Positions 6,172-13,144 of a stretch of 13,366 nucleotides of DNA are shown piece after piece. Position numbers and translations under genes: made by a program. The notes under the pieces were generated by a model. The model was not told the DNA's origin, searched no databases, and worked only from the letters and a program-made list of their open reading frames with translations. The number at the start of each line of letters is the position of its first letter. The first letter of the stretch is position 1. The DNA comes from Chloroflexota bacterium (lineage in GTDB: Bacteria; Chloroflexota; Anaerolineae; Anaerolineales; Villigracilaceae), in assembly GCA_026389975.1 (NCBI GenBank), contig JAPLGV010000227.1, positions 1 to 13,366 on the forward strand, in the 5' to 3' direction.

Positions 6172-8601
6172 TTACGGGACCGTCGTGTACAGCGAGCGGT
6201 ACATCGCATATATTTCGTAGATGCTGCGGATATAGTTACGCGTCTCTTCGAAACGGATGACTTCCACGAACAGGTCGGGGTCCGGGCCAGAAAGGTCGCG
6301 CCAGATGGGGGCGGCTTCAGGGCCGGCATTGTAGGAGGCTAAGGCTGTGAAAAGGTCACCATTGAAGCGGATGCGTTGGGTCAGCAGATAGGATGTGCCC
6401 AGACCAACACTGACCATTGGCCGGTAGAGATCTTCTGATGTGTAATTGGGGGGCCAGCCCAGGTTATCTACAATGAATTGCCCGGTGTCGGGGGTTATTT
6501 GCATCAGACCAATCGCGTAAGAGGAGTGAGCAAACTTATCAAAGAGACTTTCCTGCCGCATGACGGAAAACAGGAAAAGTGGATCGAATCCGGCTTGTTG
6601 AGCGGATGGGAGGATGAGCTCTTGATAATACAACCCGTAACGGACATGGTTGAAGTAAGCAGGTGCGGCCAGCGTCTGGGACTGGGTGTTCATCCCGCCC
6701 AGGGTGAGCACTTGGCGGATAGCAAAAATAGCCGGGTAATAAAGTCCCAGGTCGAGCAGGTAATTTGCCAGGCGGTAGCAATCGGCAGGATTCTGTTCAA
6801 CAGCGGTGCGCAGAGAGTCAAATTCCAGACGGGCTTGGGCGTCCAGGCCAAGCCTCCAGAACTCGGTGCCGCGCATGAGACGCGGGTCCGCGAGAAGCGC
6901 GCCGGGGGTATTGAGATCGGTGTCTGTTGGCAGATTGAAGGTGACTCTCAGCCAGGCCTCGCCCTCGGCGCGCTCGGCGGTCAGGTTTACGGTCAGGTTG
7001 ACAGCCGGCAGCGGGTCGAAAGCGGGACGGTTAAAGAGCATATCCTGGGCGCGCAGGCTGTAGTAATCGGTCGGGTCGAGGGCCGCGGTTTGCTGCCAGG
7101 TAGCCTGTGCCGCAGCAGGATCGCCCAAGGCCTGTTGCGCCTTGCCGATCCAGAAATGGGCGCGTATCTGGTCTTCCAAGTTCGTTGAAAGGATGGAGTC
7201 GCGTTGGAAGGCGACCAGGGCATCGTTATATTTCCCGAGACGGGTGCGGGCAATCCCGGCCCAGAAGAGAGCCTGCGGGACGAGTTCACTGCCGGGGTAT
7301 TCGTCAGCGACCCGATCCCAGGTTTGAGCTGCCTCTTCCAGTTTCCCGTCGCGTTCCTGAATGCGGCCAGCCTCCACCAGGTAGATTGGAGCGTTTGCGT
7401 CGGCGGGTGCCTGTTGGACAAAGGTGAGCAGGGTCTGCGCGGCAACATCAACCTGGCCAAGGAAATACCACTGCGTAAAGGCGCGCCCCGGGAGAGAAAT
7501 ACTTCCGTTCCAGGAGGCTGCCCAATGCGGGTTATCCGGATAGTCTTGGATGAACACATCCCATGACTGGACCGCATCTTCGTATTGACCTAAAGCGAAT
7601 AATGTGAGCGCTTTGTAGTAAAGGGCTGTGCCGTCATTCTGGGGATTGGCTTCTATATAGCGCTGGAAAGCATCCAGGGCATAGCCATATTGACCGGCGA
7701 AGTAATCCACCAGACCACGATTCATGTCATCTGTTGGAACACCGGCATTCACTAAAGCCACCAATGCCGAATAGGAATCGTAGGCTAATGGATAATTATC
7801 TACGGTGTGGAGGAAACGCTGGGTGGCCTGGTCGGTTTGTCCGAGTGACAGGTGGATTTGACCGGAGAGAAAATCCATCTGGGCTTTCACATAATCGTTC
7901 GAGCTTGCCGCGAAGATTGTGTCGTACATCCCCAGTGCTGTGGTTGGTTCCCCCAGGCTGACATATGCCCGGGCAATTTTAATCTGCAAGGCGGTATCGT
8001 CCTCGATGTGGGGAGCAGTCAAGGCAACCTGGTAGGCGGCAATAGCCTCGGCATCATTACCGGCCGCAGCATAGGCGTCACCGCGTTGTTCCTGGACATA
8101 AGCATCAATCACCCCGGGACGCAGCGCCAGATAAACGGTATAAGCCTGGGCGGCTTCCGTATATCTTGTGAGCGCCATGTAAATTTCGCCCATCAGGAAA
8201 TAAGCGCGGAGTGCATTTGGAGAAGCCGGATACTGACTGGTCAACTGCCTGAGGGTTTGCAGGGCGCGGCCATTGTTTTTGACGGCATATTCGGCGCGTC
8301 CCAATCCCCACAGCGCGGCTGCCCGCACATCCGGGTCGGTGGAAGTATCCAAAGCGGTCTGGTACTCGTAGAGCGCCCGGTCATAGTCGCCGTTAAAGAA
8401 CGCCTGTTCGCCGGTTTCGACGCGGACTTCCGCAGTAGGTGTCGGCGAGGGCGTGAAGGTGGGCAGGGGTGTGCCGGACGGGGTGACACCCGGCGGGAGA
8501 GTCGGGCTGGGGGTCCCGGTGGGGGTGGAGATAGGCCCGAACACACAACCAGTCAAAAGCGAAACCAGACATAATCCGAGCGACAATCGTTTGGTGATCA
8601 T
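6172..8601 (-). CDS. TPR-repeat lytic transglycosylase lipoprotein (SLT domain)
   Basis: Lytic transglycosylases cut the MurNAc-GlcNAc bond of peptidoglycan to give 1,6-anhydro ends. I start this 809-residue protein at the ATG at 8601, because it opens with a lipoprotein signal (MITKRLSLGLCLVSLLTGC, lipidated Cys19). A Pro/Thr/Ser-rich linker (about residues 24-57) follows, as expected for a tether. Residues 60-580 are helical repeats of TPR type (for example GDYDRALYEYQTAL, YPASPNALRAYFLMGEIY). The C-terminal SLT domain has VMRQESLF with catalytic Glu684, IGLMQITP and ALASYNAGP, all intact, and a final RFEETRNYIRSIYEIY helix. The domain order resembles Slt70, with TPR in place of the helical doughnut. 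A start at 8748 would bury the lipoprotein signal. It has its own strong promoter. Confidence 0.93.
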   Translation of the reverse strand: MITKRLSLGLCLVSLLTGCVFGPISTPTGTPSPTLPPGVTPSGTPLPTFTPSPTPTAEVRVETGEQAFFNGDYDRALYEYQTALDTSTDPDVRAAALWGLGRAEYAVKNNGRALQTLRQLTSQYPASPNALRAYFLMGEIYMALTRYTEAAQAYTVYLALRPGVIDAYVQEQRGDAYAAAGNDAEAIAAYQVALTAPHIEDDTALQIKIARAYVSLGEPTTALGMYDTIFAASSNDYVKAQMDFLSGQIHLSLGQTDQATQRFLHTVDNYPLAYDSYSALVALVNAGVPTDDMNRGLVDYFAGQYGYALDAFQRYIEANPQNDGTALYYKALTLFALGQYEDAVQSWDVFIQDYPDNPHWAASWNGSISLPGRAFTQWYFLGQVDVAAQTLLTFVQQAPADANAPIYLVEAGRIQERDGKLEEAAQTWDRVADEYPGSELVPQALFWAGIARTRLGKYNDALVAFQRDSILSTNLEDQIRAHFWIGKAQQALGDPAAAQATWQQTAALDPTDYYSLRAQDMLFNRPAFDPLPAVNLTVNLTAERAEGEAWLRVTFNLPTDTDLNTPGALLADPRLMRGTEFWRLGLDAQARLEFDSLRTAVEQNPADCYRLANYLLDLGLYYPAIFAIRQVLTLGGMNTQSQTLAAPAYFNHVRYGLYYQELILPSAQQAGFDPLFLFSVMRQESLFDKFAHSSYAIGLMQITPDTGQFIVDNLGWPPNYTSEDLYRPMVSVGLGTSYLLTQRIRFNGDLFTALASYNAGPEAAPIWRDLSGPDPDLFVEVIRFEETRNYIRSIYEIYAMYRSLYTTVP

Positions 8602-8636
8602 GGTAATCTTATAATTGAGAAAAGAAGCCGTGTCAA
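8602..8636 (-). promoter_or_regulatory. Strong sigma-A-type promoter of the lytic transglycosylase, leaderless layout
   Basis: On the minus strand a perfect TTGACA (8631-8636) is followed by a 17-base spacer and TATAAG (8608-8613, 5/6). Only 6 bases (ATTACC) separate the -10 box from the ATG at 8601. The expected start point, about 7 bases past the -10 box, is the A of the ATG, and there is no ribosome-binding site. A leaderless mRNA is therefore predicted. Confidence 0.8.
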
Positions 8637-8639
8637 TAC

Positions 8640-8668
8640 TTGTCACTCCGGGCGCGGCATGATAAACT
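8640..8668 (+). promoter_or_regulatory. Probable mtnA operon promoter, divergent from the transglycosylase promoter
   Basis: TTGTCA (8640-8645, 5/6), a 17-base spacer and TAAACT (8663-8668, 4/6) lie 47 bases before the mtnA ATG. The -35 box is only 3 bases from the -35 box of the opposite promoter. The two share TGTCA-N5-TGTCA at 8631-8645. The leader contains the palindrome CCCTTGCAAGGG (about 8688-8699). Confidence 0.5.
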
Positions 8669-8715
8669 ACGCCCGTAACTACGACGCCCCTTGCAAGGGC
8701 GTTATTTAGTGTGAA

Positions 8716-9825
8716 ATGCGGACACTTTTCTGGGACAATGACTCGCACGAACTGCGTATGATAGACCAGCGCCGCCTGCCTGCCGCGCTGGAAGTTGTCT
8801 CTTTACATACCTGTACAGAAACCGCAGAAGCCATCCGCAATATGACCGTGCGCGGCGCGCCAGCCATCGGCGCGTCGGCGGCCTTCGGGCTGGCACTGGC
8901 CGCGCAGGAGTCCCGCGCCCAATCCACCGCACAGTTCCTTTTGGACCTGGAAACAGCCGCCGCGTTATTGAAAGCCTCCCGCCTGACGGCGGTCAACCTG
9001 GCTTGGGCAGTGGACCGGGTTCTGCGGGTTGTCCACGCTGCGACCGGTTCTGTGGATGATTTGCGCACTCTTGTTCTTGCCGAAGCTCAACGGATTGCCG
9101 ACGAAGACGTGGCCATCAACAAGCGCATGGGTGAACACGGGTCGGTGCTGATTGACGACGGTGACACCCTCCTCCATCACTGCAACACCGGCGCGCTGGC
9201 TGTGGTGGACTGGGGTACGGCCCTGGGCGTCGTCCGCACGGCGCACGAGCAGGGCAAGCGCGTCCACGTGCTGGTGGACGAGACCCGTCCGCGCCTGCAG
9301 GGGTCTCGTCTGACGGCTTGGGAATTAGGGCATTACGGCATTTCCTATGAAATCATCTGCGACAACATGGCCGGGTATTTCCTGCGCTCCGGTCAGGTGC
9401 AGAAAGTCCTTTTCGGCGCGGACCGGATTACCGCCAACGGCGATGTGGCCAATAAAATTGGCACATATATGCTGGCGCTGGCGGCGCACGATAACGGCGT
9501 GCCGGTCTATTCGGTGGCCCCCACGTCTTCAATTGATTTATCGCTCGCAGATGGCAGTCTTATTCCCATCGAAGAACGCGACCCGGACGAAGTTTTAGGG
9601 ATACAATTCCACGGCGAGCGCGTCGCCCCGGAAGGGGCCAAAGCCCGCAACCCGGCCTTCGATGTGACGCCCAACCGCTTGATTACCGCCATCGTGACCG
9701 AGAATGGGATTGTACGTCCGCCATTCGATGTGAATTTGAGAGAAAATGTAGGGGCAGGGCTTGTCCCTGCCCAGGGCGACCATATCATCCCCAACGGGGA
9801 CAAGGATCGCCCCTTCAAGGAATAA
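8716..9825 (+). CDS. mtnA: S-methyl-5-thioribose-1-phosphate isomerase
   Basis: MtnA converts 5-methylthioribose-1-phosphate to methylthioribulose-1-phosphate in salvage of methylthioadenosine, a product of polyamine synthesis and other SAM-using reactions. The protein has TVRGAPAIGASAA near residues 44-56, HCNTGALA with catalytic Cys156, and LFGADRITANGDVANKIGTY with catalytic Asp236. These positions are close to Cys160 and Asp240 of the Bacillus enzyme as I recall them. The canonical family end, IVRPPFDVNLREN, is reached at residue 344. The last 25 codons (345-369) lie in a GC-rich palindromic repeat and read VGAGLVPAQGDHIIPNGDKD.., so the C-terminal tail is an addition to a normal-length enzyme. 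The adenosine kinase gene starts 4 bases downstream. No strong ribosome site precedes the ATG at 8716. Confidence 0.93.
   Translation: MRTLFWDNDSHELRMIDQRRLPAALEVVSLHTCTETAEAIRNMTVRGAPAIGASAAFGLALAAQESRAQSTAQFLLDLETAAALLKASRLTAVNLAWAVDRVLRVVHAATGSVDDLRTLVLAEAQRIADEDVAINKRMGEHGSVLIDDGDTLLHHCNTGALAVVDWGTALGVVRTAHEQGKRVHVLVDETRPRLQGSRLTAWELGHYGISYEIICDNMAGYFLRSGQVQKVLFGADRITANGDVANKIGTYMLALAAHDNGVPVYSVAPTSSIDLSLADGSLIPIEERDPDEVLGIQFHGERVAPEGAKARNPAFDVTPNRLITAIVTENGIVRPPFDVNLRENVGAGLVPAQGDHIIPNGDKDRPFKE
9748..9815. repeat. Palindromic dispersed-type repeat inside the 3' end of mtnA
   Basis: GTAGGGGCAGGG opens the element. GGGCAGGG (9752-9759) pairs with CCCTGCCC (9765-9772). TCCCC (9788-9792) pairs with GGGGA (9796-9800). 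GGGCGA (9774-9779) pairs with TCGCCC (9807-9812), and the outer AGGGGC (9750-9755) can also pair with GCCCCT (9809-9814). The translated VGAGLVPAQ phrase is one I recall from over-called frames across such repeats in other genomes. The mtnA stop and the AAGGA ribosome site of the next gene lie just beyond the element. Confidence 0.7.
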
Positions 9826-9829
9826 CGAA

Positions 9830-10789
9830 ATGGATATTTTGTTAACCGGCTCGGTCGCTTATGATTATTTAATGACCTTCCCCGGCCTGTTCAAGGAGCA
9901 GATCCTCCCCGAACGGTTGGAAAAGATCAGCCTGTCGTTCCTGGTCGATTCCATGTCCCGCCAGCGCGGCGGTGTGGCTCCCAATATCGCTTATACGATG
10001 GCGCTGCTGGGAGAGCGTCCGCGCGTAATGGCGACTGTGGGCGAGGACTTTGCCGACTACCGCGCATTCCTCGAAGGTGCGGGTGTGGACACGGCCCTGA
10101 TGGAGGTGGTACCGGGATTGTTCACCGCCTCGTTCTTTGCCACCACCGACCAGTCCAATGCGCAACTGGCCTCGTTCTATCCAGGAGCGATGGGAGTTGC
10201 GGCGAGGCAGAGCATCCTTCAGGTCACGCCGCGCCCCGACCTGGTCATCGTCTCACCGAATACCCCGGACGCGATGACCAAGTTTGCCGCCGAGTGTCGC
10301 CAGGCCAAAATTCCTTACTTGTACGACCCGTCGCAACAAATCCCGCGCCTCGAAGGCTTGGAATTGGCACGCGACATGGAAGGGGCGCATTTCCTTTTTG
10401 TCAACGATTACGAATTCGAGCTGATCGCCCAAAAGACTGGCTGGGACTTGGCGCAGATTCTCCAGCACGTCAAGGTGGTGGTGTTGACGTGCGGCAAGGA
10501 CGGCGCGGACTTGTACACCGGCGGTGAGCAGGTCTTCATTCCGACCGTTCCCGAACGGCAGATTGTGGACCCGACCGGCGTGGGCGACGCCTTTCGCGGA
10601 GGTTTCCTGGCCGGATATGCCCATGGCTGGGACTGGAGGCTGTGCGGGCAGGTCGGCTCGCTGGCGGCGGTCTATTGCCTGGAGCAGAAGGGCCCTCAAA
10701 ACCATGTGTATACCTGCGCAGAGTTCGTGAGGCGCTTCCGGGAACATTTTGATGATGGTGGTAAACTAAACGAGTTACTTGGGGATTAG
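9830..10789 (+). CDS. Adenosine kinase (PfkB/ribokinase fold)
   Basis: Adenosine kinase makes AMP from adenosine and ATP. The 319-residue PfkB protein begins GSVAYDYLMTFPGLFKEQIL, then LSFLVDSMSRQRGGVAPNIAY, GEDFADYRAFLEGAGVD, QLASFYPGAM, DPSQQIPRL and FVNDYE. Nearly every one of these phrases matches the Mycobacterium tuberculosis AdoK as I remember it, far more closely than sugar kinases. The C-terminal PfkB signature DPTGVGDAFRGGF supplies the catalytic base Asp253 and the anion hole. The location between mtnA and ahcY fits: adenosine released by SahH would be removed here. The ATG at 9830 has AAGGA (9817-9821) eight bases upstream and gives the family N-terminus; a longer frame from 9761 would overlap mtnA and start in the repeat. 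A generic carbohydrate kinase is the less likely alternative. Confidence 0.85.
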   Translation: MDILLTGSVAYDYLMTFPGLFKEQILPERLEKISLSFLVDSMSRQRGGVAPNIAYTMALLGERPRVMATVGEDFADYRAFLEGAGVDTALMEVVPGLFTASFFATTDQSNAQLASFYPGAMGVAARQSILQVTPRPDLVIVSPNTPDAMTKFAAECRQAKIPYLYDPSQQIPRLEGLELARDMEGAHFLFVNDYEFELIAQKTGWDLAQILQHVKVVVLTCGKDGADLYTGGEQVFIPTVPERQIVDPTGVGDAFRGGFLAGYAHGWDWRLCGQVGSLAAVYCLEQKGPQNHVYTCAEFVRRFREHFDDGGKLNELLGD

Positions 10790-10865
10790 TGATTAGGCAA
10801 TATGGTGAATAAATCACCTGATTCCTAACTCCTGTTCCCTAATCCCTTATTACCAGATTGCCTAA
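10782..10865. repeat. Interleaved inverted repeats between the adenosine kinase gene and ahcY
   Basis: Three inverted pairs lie in 84 bases: GGGATTAG (10782-10789) with CTAATCCC (10839-10846), TTAGGCAAT (10793-10801) with ATTGCCTAA (10857-10865), and GGTGA (10804-10808) with TCACC (10814-10818). The first two cross each other, so they cannot both form as simple nested stems. The first arm includes the adenosine kinase stop codon. The AT-rich 'GATTAG/CTAATCCC' wording resembles a dispersed repeat. No promoter is convincing, so ahcY is probably read through from upstream. Confidence 0.5.
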
Positions 10866-10880
10866 CAAAAAGGAGCAATG

Positions 10881-12143
10881 ATGAATAATTATGATATCAA
10901 GGATTTGAATTTAGCCGAAGGCGGCCGCCGTCGTATCGAGTGGGCCGAGCGCGAGATGCCCGTCCTGCGCCTGATCCGCGAGCGGTTTGCCAAAGAAAAA
11001 CCACTCAAAGGCGTGCGCCTGTCGGCCTGCCTGCACGTCACCAGCGAGACCGCCAGTCTGGCGCGTACACTGGTGGCGGGCGGCGCGGACCTCGTCCTGA
11101 CCGCCTCCAACCCGCTTTCCACCCAGGATGACGTGGCGGCGGCGCTGGTCAATATGTACGAGGTGCCAACCTTTGCCATCAAAGGCGAGGACAACCTGAC
11201 CTACTACAAGCACATCAGTGCAGCCCTCGATCACAAACCCCACATGACCATGGATGATGGCGCCGACCTGGTTTCCACCATCCACAAGGACCGCCGTGAA
11301 CTGCTCCCGGGCATCATCGGCGGCACCGAAGAAACCACCACCGGCGTCATCCGCCTGCGCGCCATGGCCGCGGATGGGATGCTCCAATTCCCGGTCATCG
11401 CCGTCAACGATGCCATGACCAAGCATTTCTTTGATAACCGCTATGGCACCGGACAATCCACACTGGACGGCATCATCCGCGCCACCAATGTCCTGCTGGC
11501 GGGCAAGAACTTCGTAGTGGCGGGTTATGGCTGGTGCGGACGCGGCCTGGCCTCGCGGGCGCGCGGCATGGGGTCGCTGGTTATCGTTACCGAGGTGGAT
11601 CCGCTCAAGGCGCTGGAAGCCGTCATGGACGGGTTCCAGGTCATGCCGATGATGGACGCGGCCAAGATCGGTGACATCTTTTGCACTGTGACCGGCGACA
11701 TCAACGTGGTGGATACCCGTCATTTCGAAGTGATGAAGAACGGCGCGATCGTGGCAAACTCCGGTCACTTCAACGTGGAAATCAACATCCCCGGACTCCA
11801 GGGGTTGTCCAGGGGCGACCCAAAACTTGTCCGCCCATTTGTGGAACAGTACGAGACGAAAGATGGGCGCAAGATCAACATCCTGGCCGAGGGCCGGCTC
11901 ATCAACCTGGCCTCCGCCGAAGGGCACCCGGCCTCGGTGATGGATATGTCTTTCGCCAACCAGGCTCTGGCGGCCGAGTTCATGGTCAAGAACGCCAAAA
12001 CACTGGAGAAGCGCGTCTACTCTGTCCCCGCCGAAGTGGACGCCGAGATCGCGCGCATTAAACTCTCTGCCATGGGCGTGAAAATTGACGAGCTGACCCC
12101 CGAGCAGGTCAAGTATCTGAATTCGTGGGAAGAGGGAACCTAG
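10881..12143 (+). CDS. ahcY: Adenosylhomocysteinase (S-adenosylhomocysteine hydrolase), short form
   Basis: SahH splits S-adenosylhomocysteine into adenosine and homocysteine using tightly bound NAD, which relieves product inhibition of methyltransferases. Expected landmarks are present: CLHVTSETA (His52), MDDGADLVS (Asp125/Asp126), GGTEETTTGV, NDAMTKHFFDNRYGTGQS with Lys181 and Asp185, the NAD-binding GYGWCGRG (215-222), and NSGHFNVEI (His296). The position of the cysteine in the human enzyme's 'YGCRES' is Thr190 here. The C-terminus ends QVKYLNSWEEGT, without the Lys-x-x-Tyr-Arg-Tyr tail of the longer eukaryotic and proteobacterial enzymes. At 420 residues it belongs with the archaeal and thermophile-type forms. 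Two ATGs adjoin (10878 and 10881). AGGAG at 10871-10875 is 5 bases before the second, which I prefer. Confidence 0.95.
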   Translation: MNNYDIKDLNLAEGGRRRIEWAEREMPVLRLIRERFAKEKPLKGVRLSACLHVTSETASLARTLVAGGADLVLTASNPLSTQDDVAAALVNMYEVPTFAIKGEDNLTYYKHISAALDHKPHMTMDDGADLVSTIHKDRRELLPGIIGGTEETTTGVIRLRAMAADGMLQFPVIAVNDAMTKHFFDNRYGTGQSTLDGIIRATNVLLAGKNFVVAGYGWCGRGLASRARGMGSLVIVTEVDPLKALEAVMDGFQVMPMMDAAKIGDIFCTVTGDINVVDTRHFEVMKNGAIVANSGHFNVEINIPGLQGLSRGDPKLVRPFVEQYETKDGRKINILAEGRLINLASAEGHPASVMDMSFANQALAAEFMVKNAKTLEKRVYSVPAEVDAEIARIKLSAMGVKIDELTPEQVKYLNSWEEGT

Positions 12144-12170
12144 AGCGTAAAACGTAAAGGATAAAACGGT

Positions 12171-12206
12171 AACAGCCTCGTGGACTTTCGTCCGCGAGGC
12201 TGTTTG
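12171..12206 (+). terminator. Probable ahcY terminator hairpin
   Basis: AACAGCCTCG (12171-12180) pairs with CGAGGCTGTT (12195-12204), and GGAC (12182-12185) pairs with GTCC (12190-12193) around a TTTC loop. With one wobble pair this gives a 15-bp stem. The T-run after it is short (GTTTGG), so it may be only a partial terminator. It is the last structure after the mtnA-ahcY run. Confidence 0.65.
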
Positions 12207-12271
12207 GACCCGGAAACTGGTACGCGGCGGATAGCTGCTTGTTAGCCAGATGACAGGCAGGAATCCGGGTC
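12207..12271 (+). ncRNA. Unidentified structured segment upstream of trhA
   Basis: GACCCGGA (12207-12214) pairs exactly with TCCGGGTC (12264-12271), closing a 49-base interior. Within it CTGG (12217-12220) can pair with CCAG (12246-12249), and GCGGC (12224-12228) with GCTGC (12234-12238). A closing stem with internal helices is the shape of a small structured RNA or leader element, but a dispersed repeat would look similar. I match it to no riboswitch class. The leader continues to the trhA start at 12378 through a 'TTCGGCTTCGCTCAGGA' stretch that looks repeat-like. Confidence 0.3.
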
Positions 12272-12377
12272 AGGGGGTAATATGAAAAGCGTTCTTCAAA
12301 TTCGCGAGGGAGATTGTCTCGGGCCTCTTTCGGCTTCGCTCAGGATGCCCTCCGTTAGACACCTCAAAAGGATTCCC

Positions 12378-13025
12378 ATGCTCTCCAAACTGCGCGAACC
12401 TGTCAACGGGTTGACTCATCTTGGCGGCGCGATTGCCGCCTTGTTCGGACTAATCGCCCTGCTTATCGTCGGCTGGTCTGGTACGGCGAAGATCATTTCC
12501 CTTTTGGTTTACGGTCTCAGCCTGATCGCGTTATTTTCTGCCAGTGCCATCTATCACCTGACGAAGGCCAAACCAGCCATTCTCCAAACGTTGCGGAAAC
12601 TGGACCACTCCGCCATCTATTTGCTCATTGCCGGGACGTATACACCTTTTTGCATTAATGCCTTCACTGGATTTTTTCAATGGGGCTTGCTGGCAATTAT
12701 CTGGACCATCGCGCTGGCCGGGATTGTGGTCAAGATTTTCTACTTCAAGGCTCCGCGCTGGTTGAATGCGGCTGTATATGTGGCGATGGGTTGGTTGTGC
12801 GTCTCCGCGGTGGGACAGATGTCCGCAGCGCTGCCGGTCAGCGCCATGGGTTGGTTGATTGTCGGTGGCTTGATGTACACGCTGGGGGCTGTCATTTATG
12901 CTACGAAAATCTTCAACTTTGTTCCAGGAAAGTTTGGCTTTCACGAAGTCTGGCACATCTTTGTGTTGCTCGGCGCGCTGGCGCATTTTGTATCTGTAAT
13001 GGCGCTGCTGGTCGTGCCAGCCTGA
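12378..13025 (+). CDS. trhA: TrhA/hemolysin III family membrane protein (PAQR)
   Basis: Despite the old hemolysin name, this PAQR-related family is linked to membrane homeostasis. The 215-residue protein has about seven hydrophobic segments. Conserved marks are EPVNGLTHLGGAI at residues 7-19, FSASAIYH (His60), KLDHSAIYLLIAGTYTPF (Asp76, His77) and GFHEVWHIF (His189, His193). The Ser/His/Asp and HxxxH residues form the likely metal site of the family. The ATG at 12378 is chosen because AAAGGA (12367-12372) lies 5 bases upstream and the protein then starts at the family N-terminus. The frame is open upstream to an ATG at 12282, but those 32 codons fall in repeat-like DNA. It appears to be a single-gene unit after the ahcY hairpin, with no clear promoter. 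Confidence 0.92.
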   Translation: MLSKLREPVNGLTHLGGAIAALFGLIALLIVGWSGTAKIISLLVYGLSLIALFSASAIYHLTKAKPAILQTLRKLDHSAIYLLIAGTYTPFCINAFTGFFQWGLLAIIWTIALAGIVVKIFYFKAPRWLNAAVYVAMGWLCVSAVGQMSAALPVSAMGWLIVGGLMYTLGAVIYATKIFNFVPGKFGFHEVWHIFVLLGALAHFVSVMALLVVPA

Positions 13026-13093
13026 GACAGGCCCCCCGGCCCTTCTCCCCGCGCCAGCTTCTGCCGCTCTCGACCCTTCCTCTCTGTCGGATT

Positions 13094-13136
13094 CCCCTCT
13101 CCCGTTTTTGGGAGAGGGGTTAGGGGTGAGGGCGGT
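13094..13136. repeat. GC-rich hairpin repeat downstream of trhA
   Basis: CCCCTCTCCC (13094-13103) and GGGAGAGGGG (13110-13119) form a perfect 10-bp stem around GTTTTT. TTAGGGGTGAGGGCGG follows. This hairpin plus 'taggggtgaggg' tail is a dispersed intergenic motif I recall from many unrelated genomes. Its minus-strand translation gives the familiar false peptide LTPNPSPKNGRGE, seen here in a spurious minus-strand frame. There is no T-run after the stem, although it could still mark the end of trhA transcription. Confidence 0.65.
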
Positions 13137-13144
13137 GGGGGTCA

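Noticed and set aside
6478..7188. 236-codon plus-strand frame opposite the lytic transglycosylase
   Set aside because: It is antisense to the conserved SLT/TPR gene, has no ribosome site, and does not read like a folded protein; other plus-strand frames in 6160-8574 fail in the same way.
9761..9829. Upstream ATG extending the adenosine kinase
   Set aside because: It overlaps mtnA and the repeat, and adds 23 residues not expected before the family start MDILLTGS; the start at 9830 has a ribosome site.
10790..10877. SAH or SAM riboswitch before ahcY
   Set aside because: The stretch is AT-rich and lacks the conserved GC-rich core of the SAH motif or a SAM-box layout; only inverted repeats are present.
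10911..11927. 338-codon minus-strand frame opposite ahcY
   Set aside because: It lies wholly within the well-supported SahH gene, is rich in His, Gln, Asp and Gly as expected from antisense of GC-rich codons, and resembles no protein family.
12207..12271. Partial likeness to the 3' region of RNase P RNA (GCTGCTTG...AGCCAG)
   Set aside because: Only a few short words match; the 5' half and the conserved GAGGAAAGTCC core are absent, and the segment is far too short.
12282..12377. N-terminal extension of TrhA from the ATG at 12282
   Set aside because: The added 32 residues are encoded by repeat-like DNA, and the start at 12378 has a good AAAGGA site and the family N-terminus.
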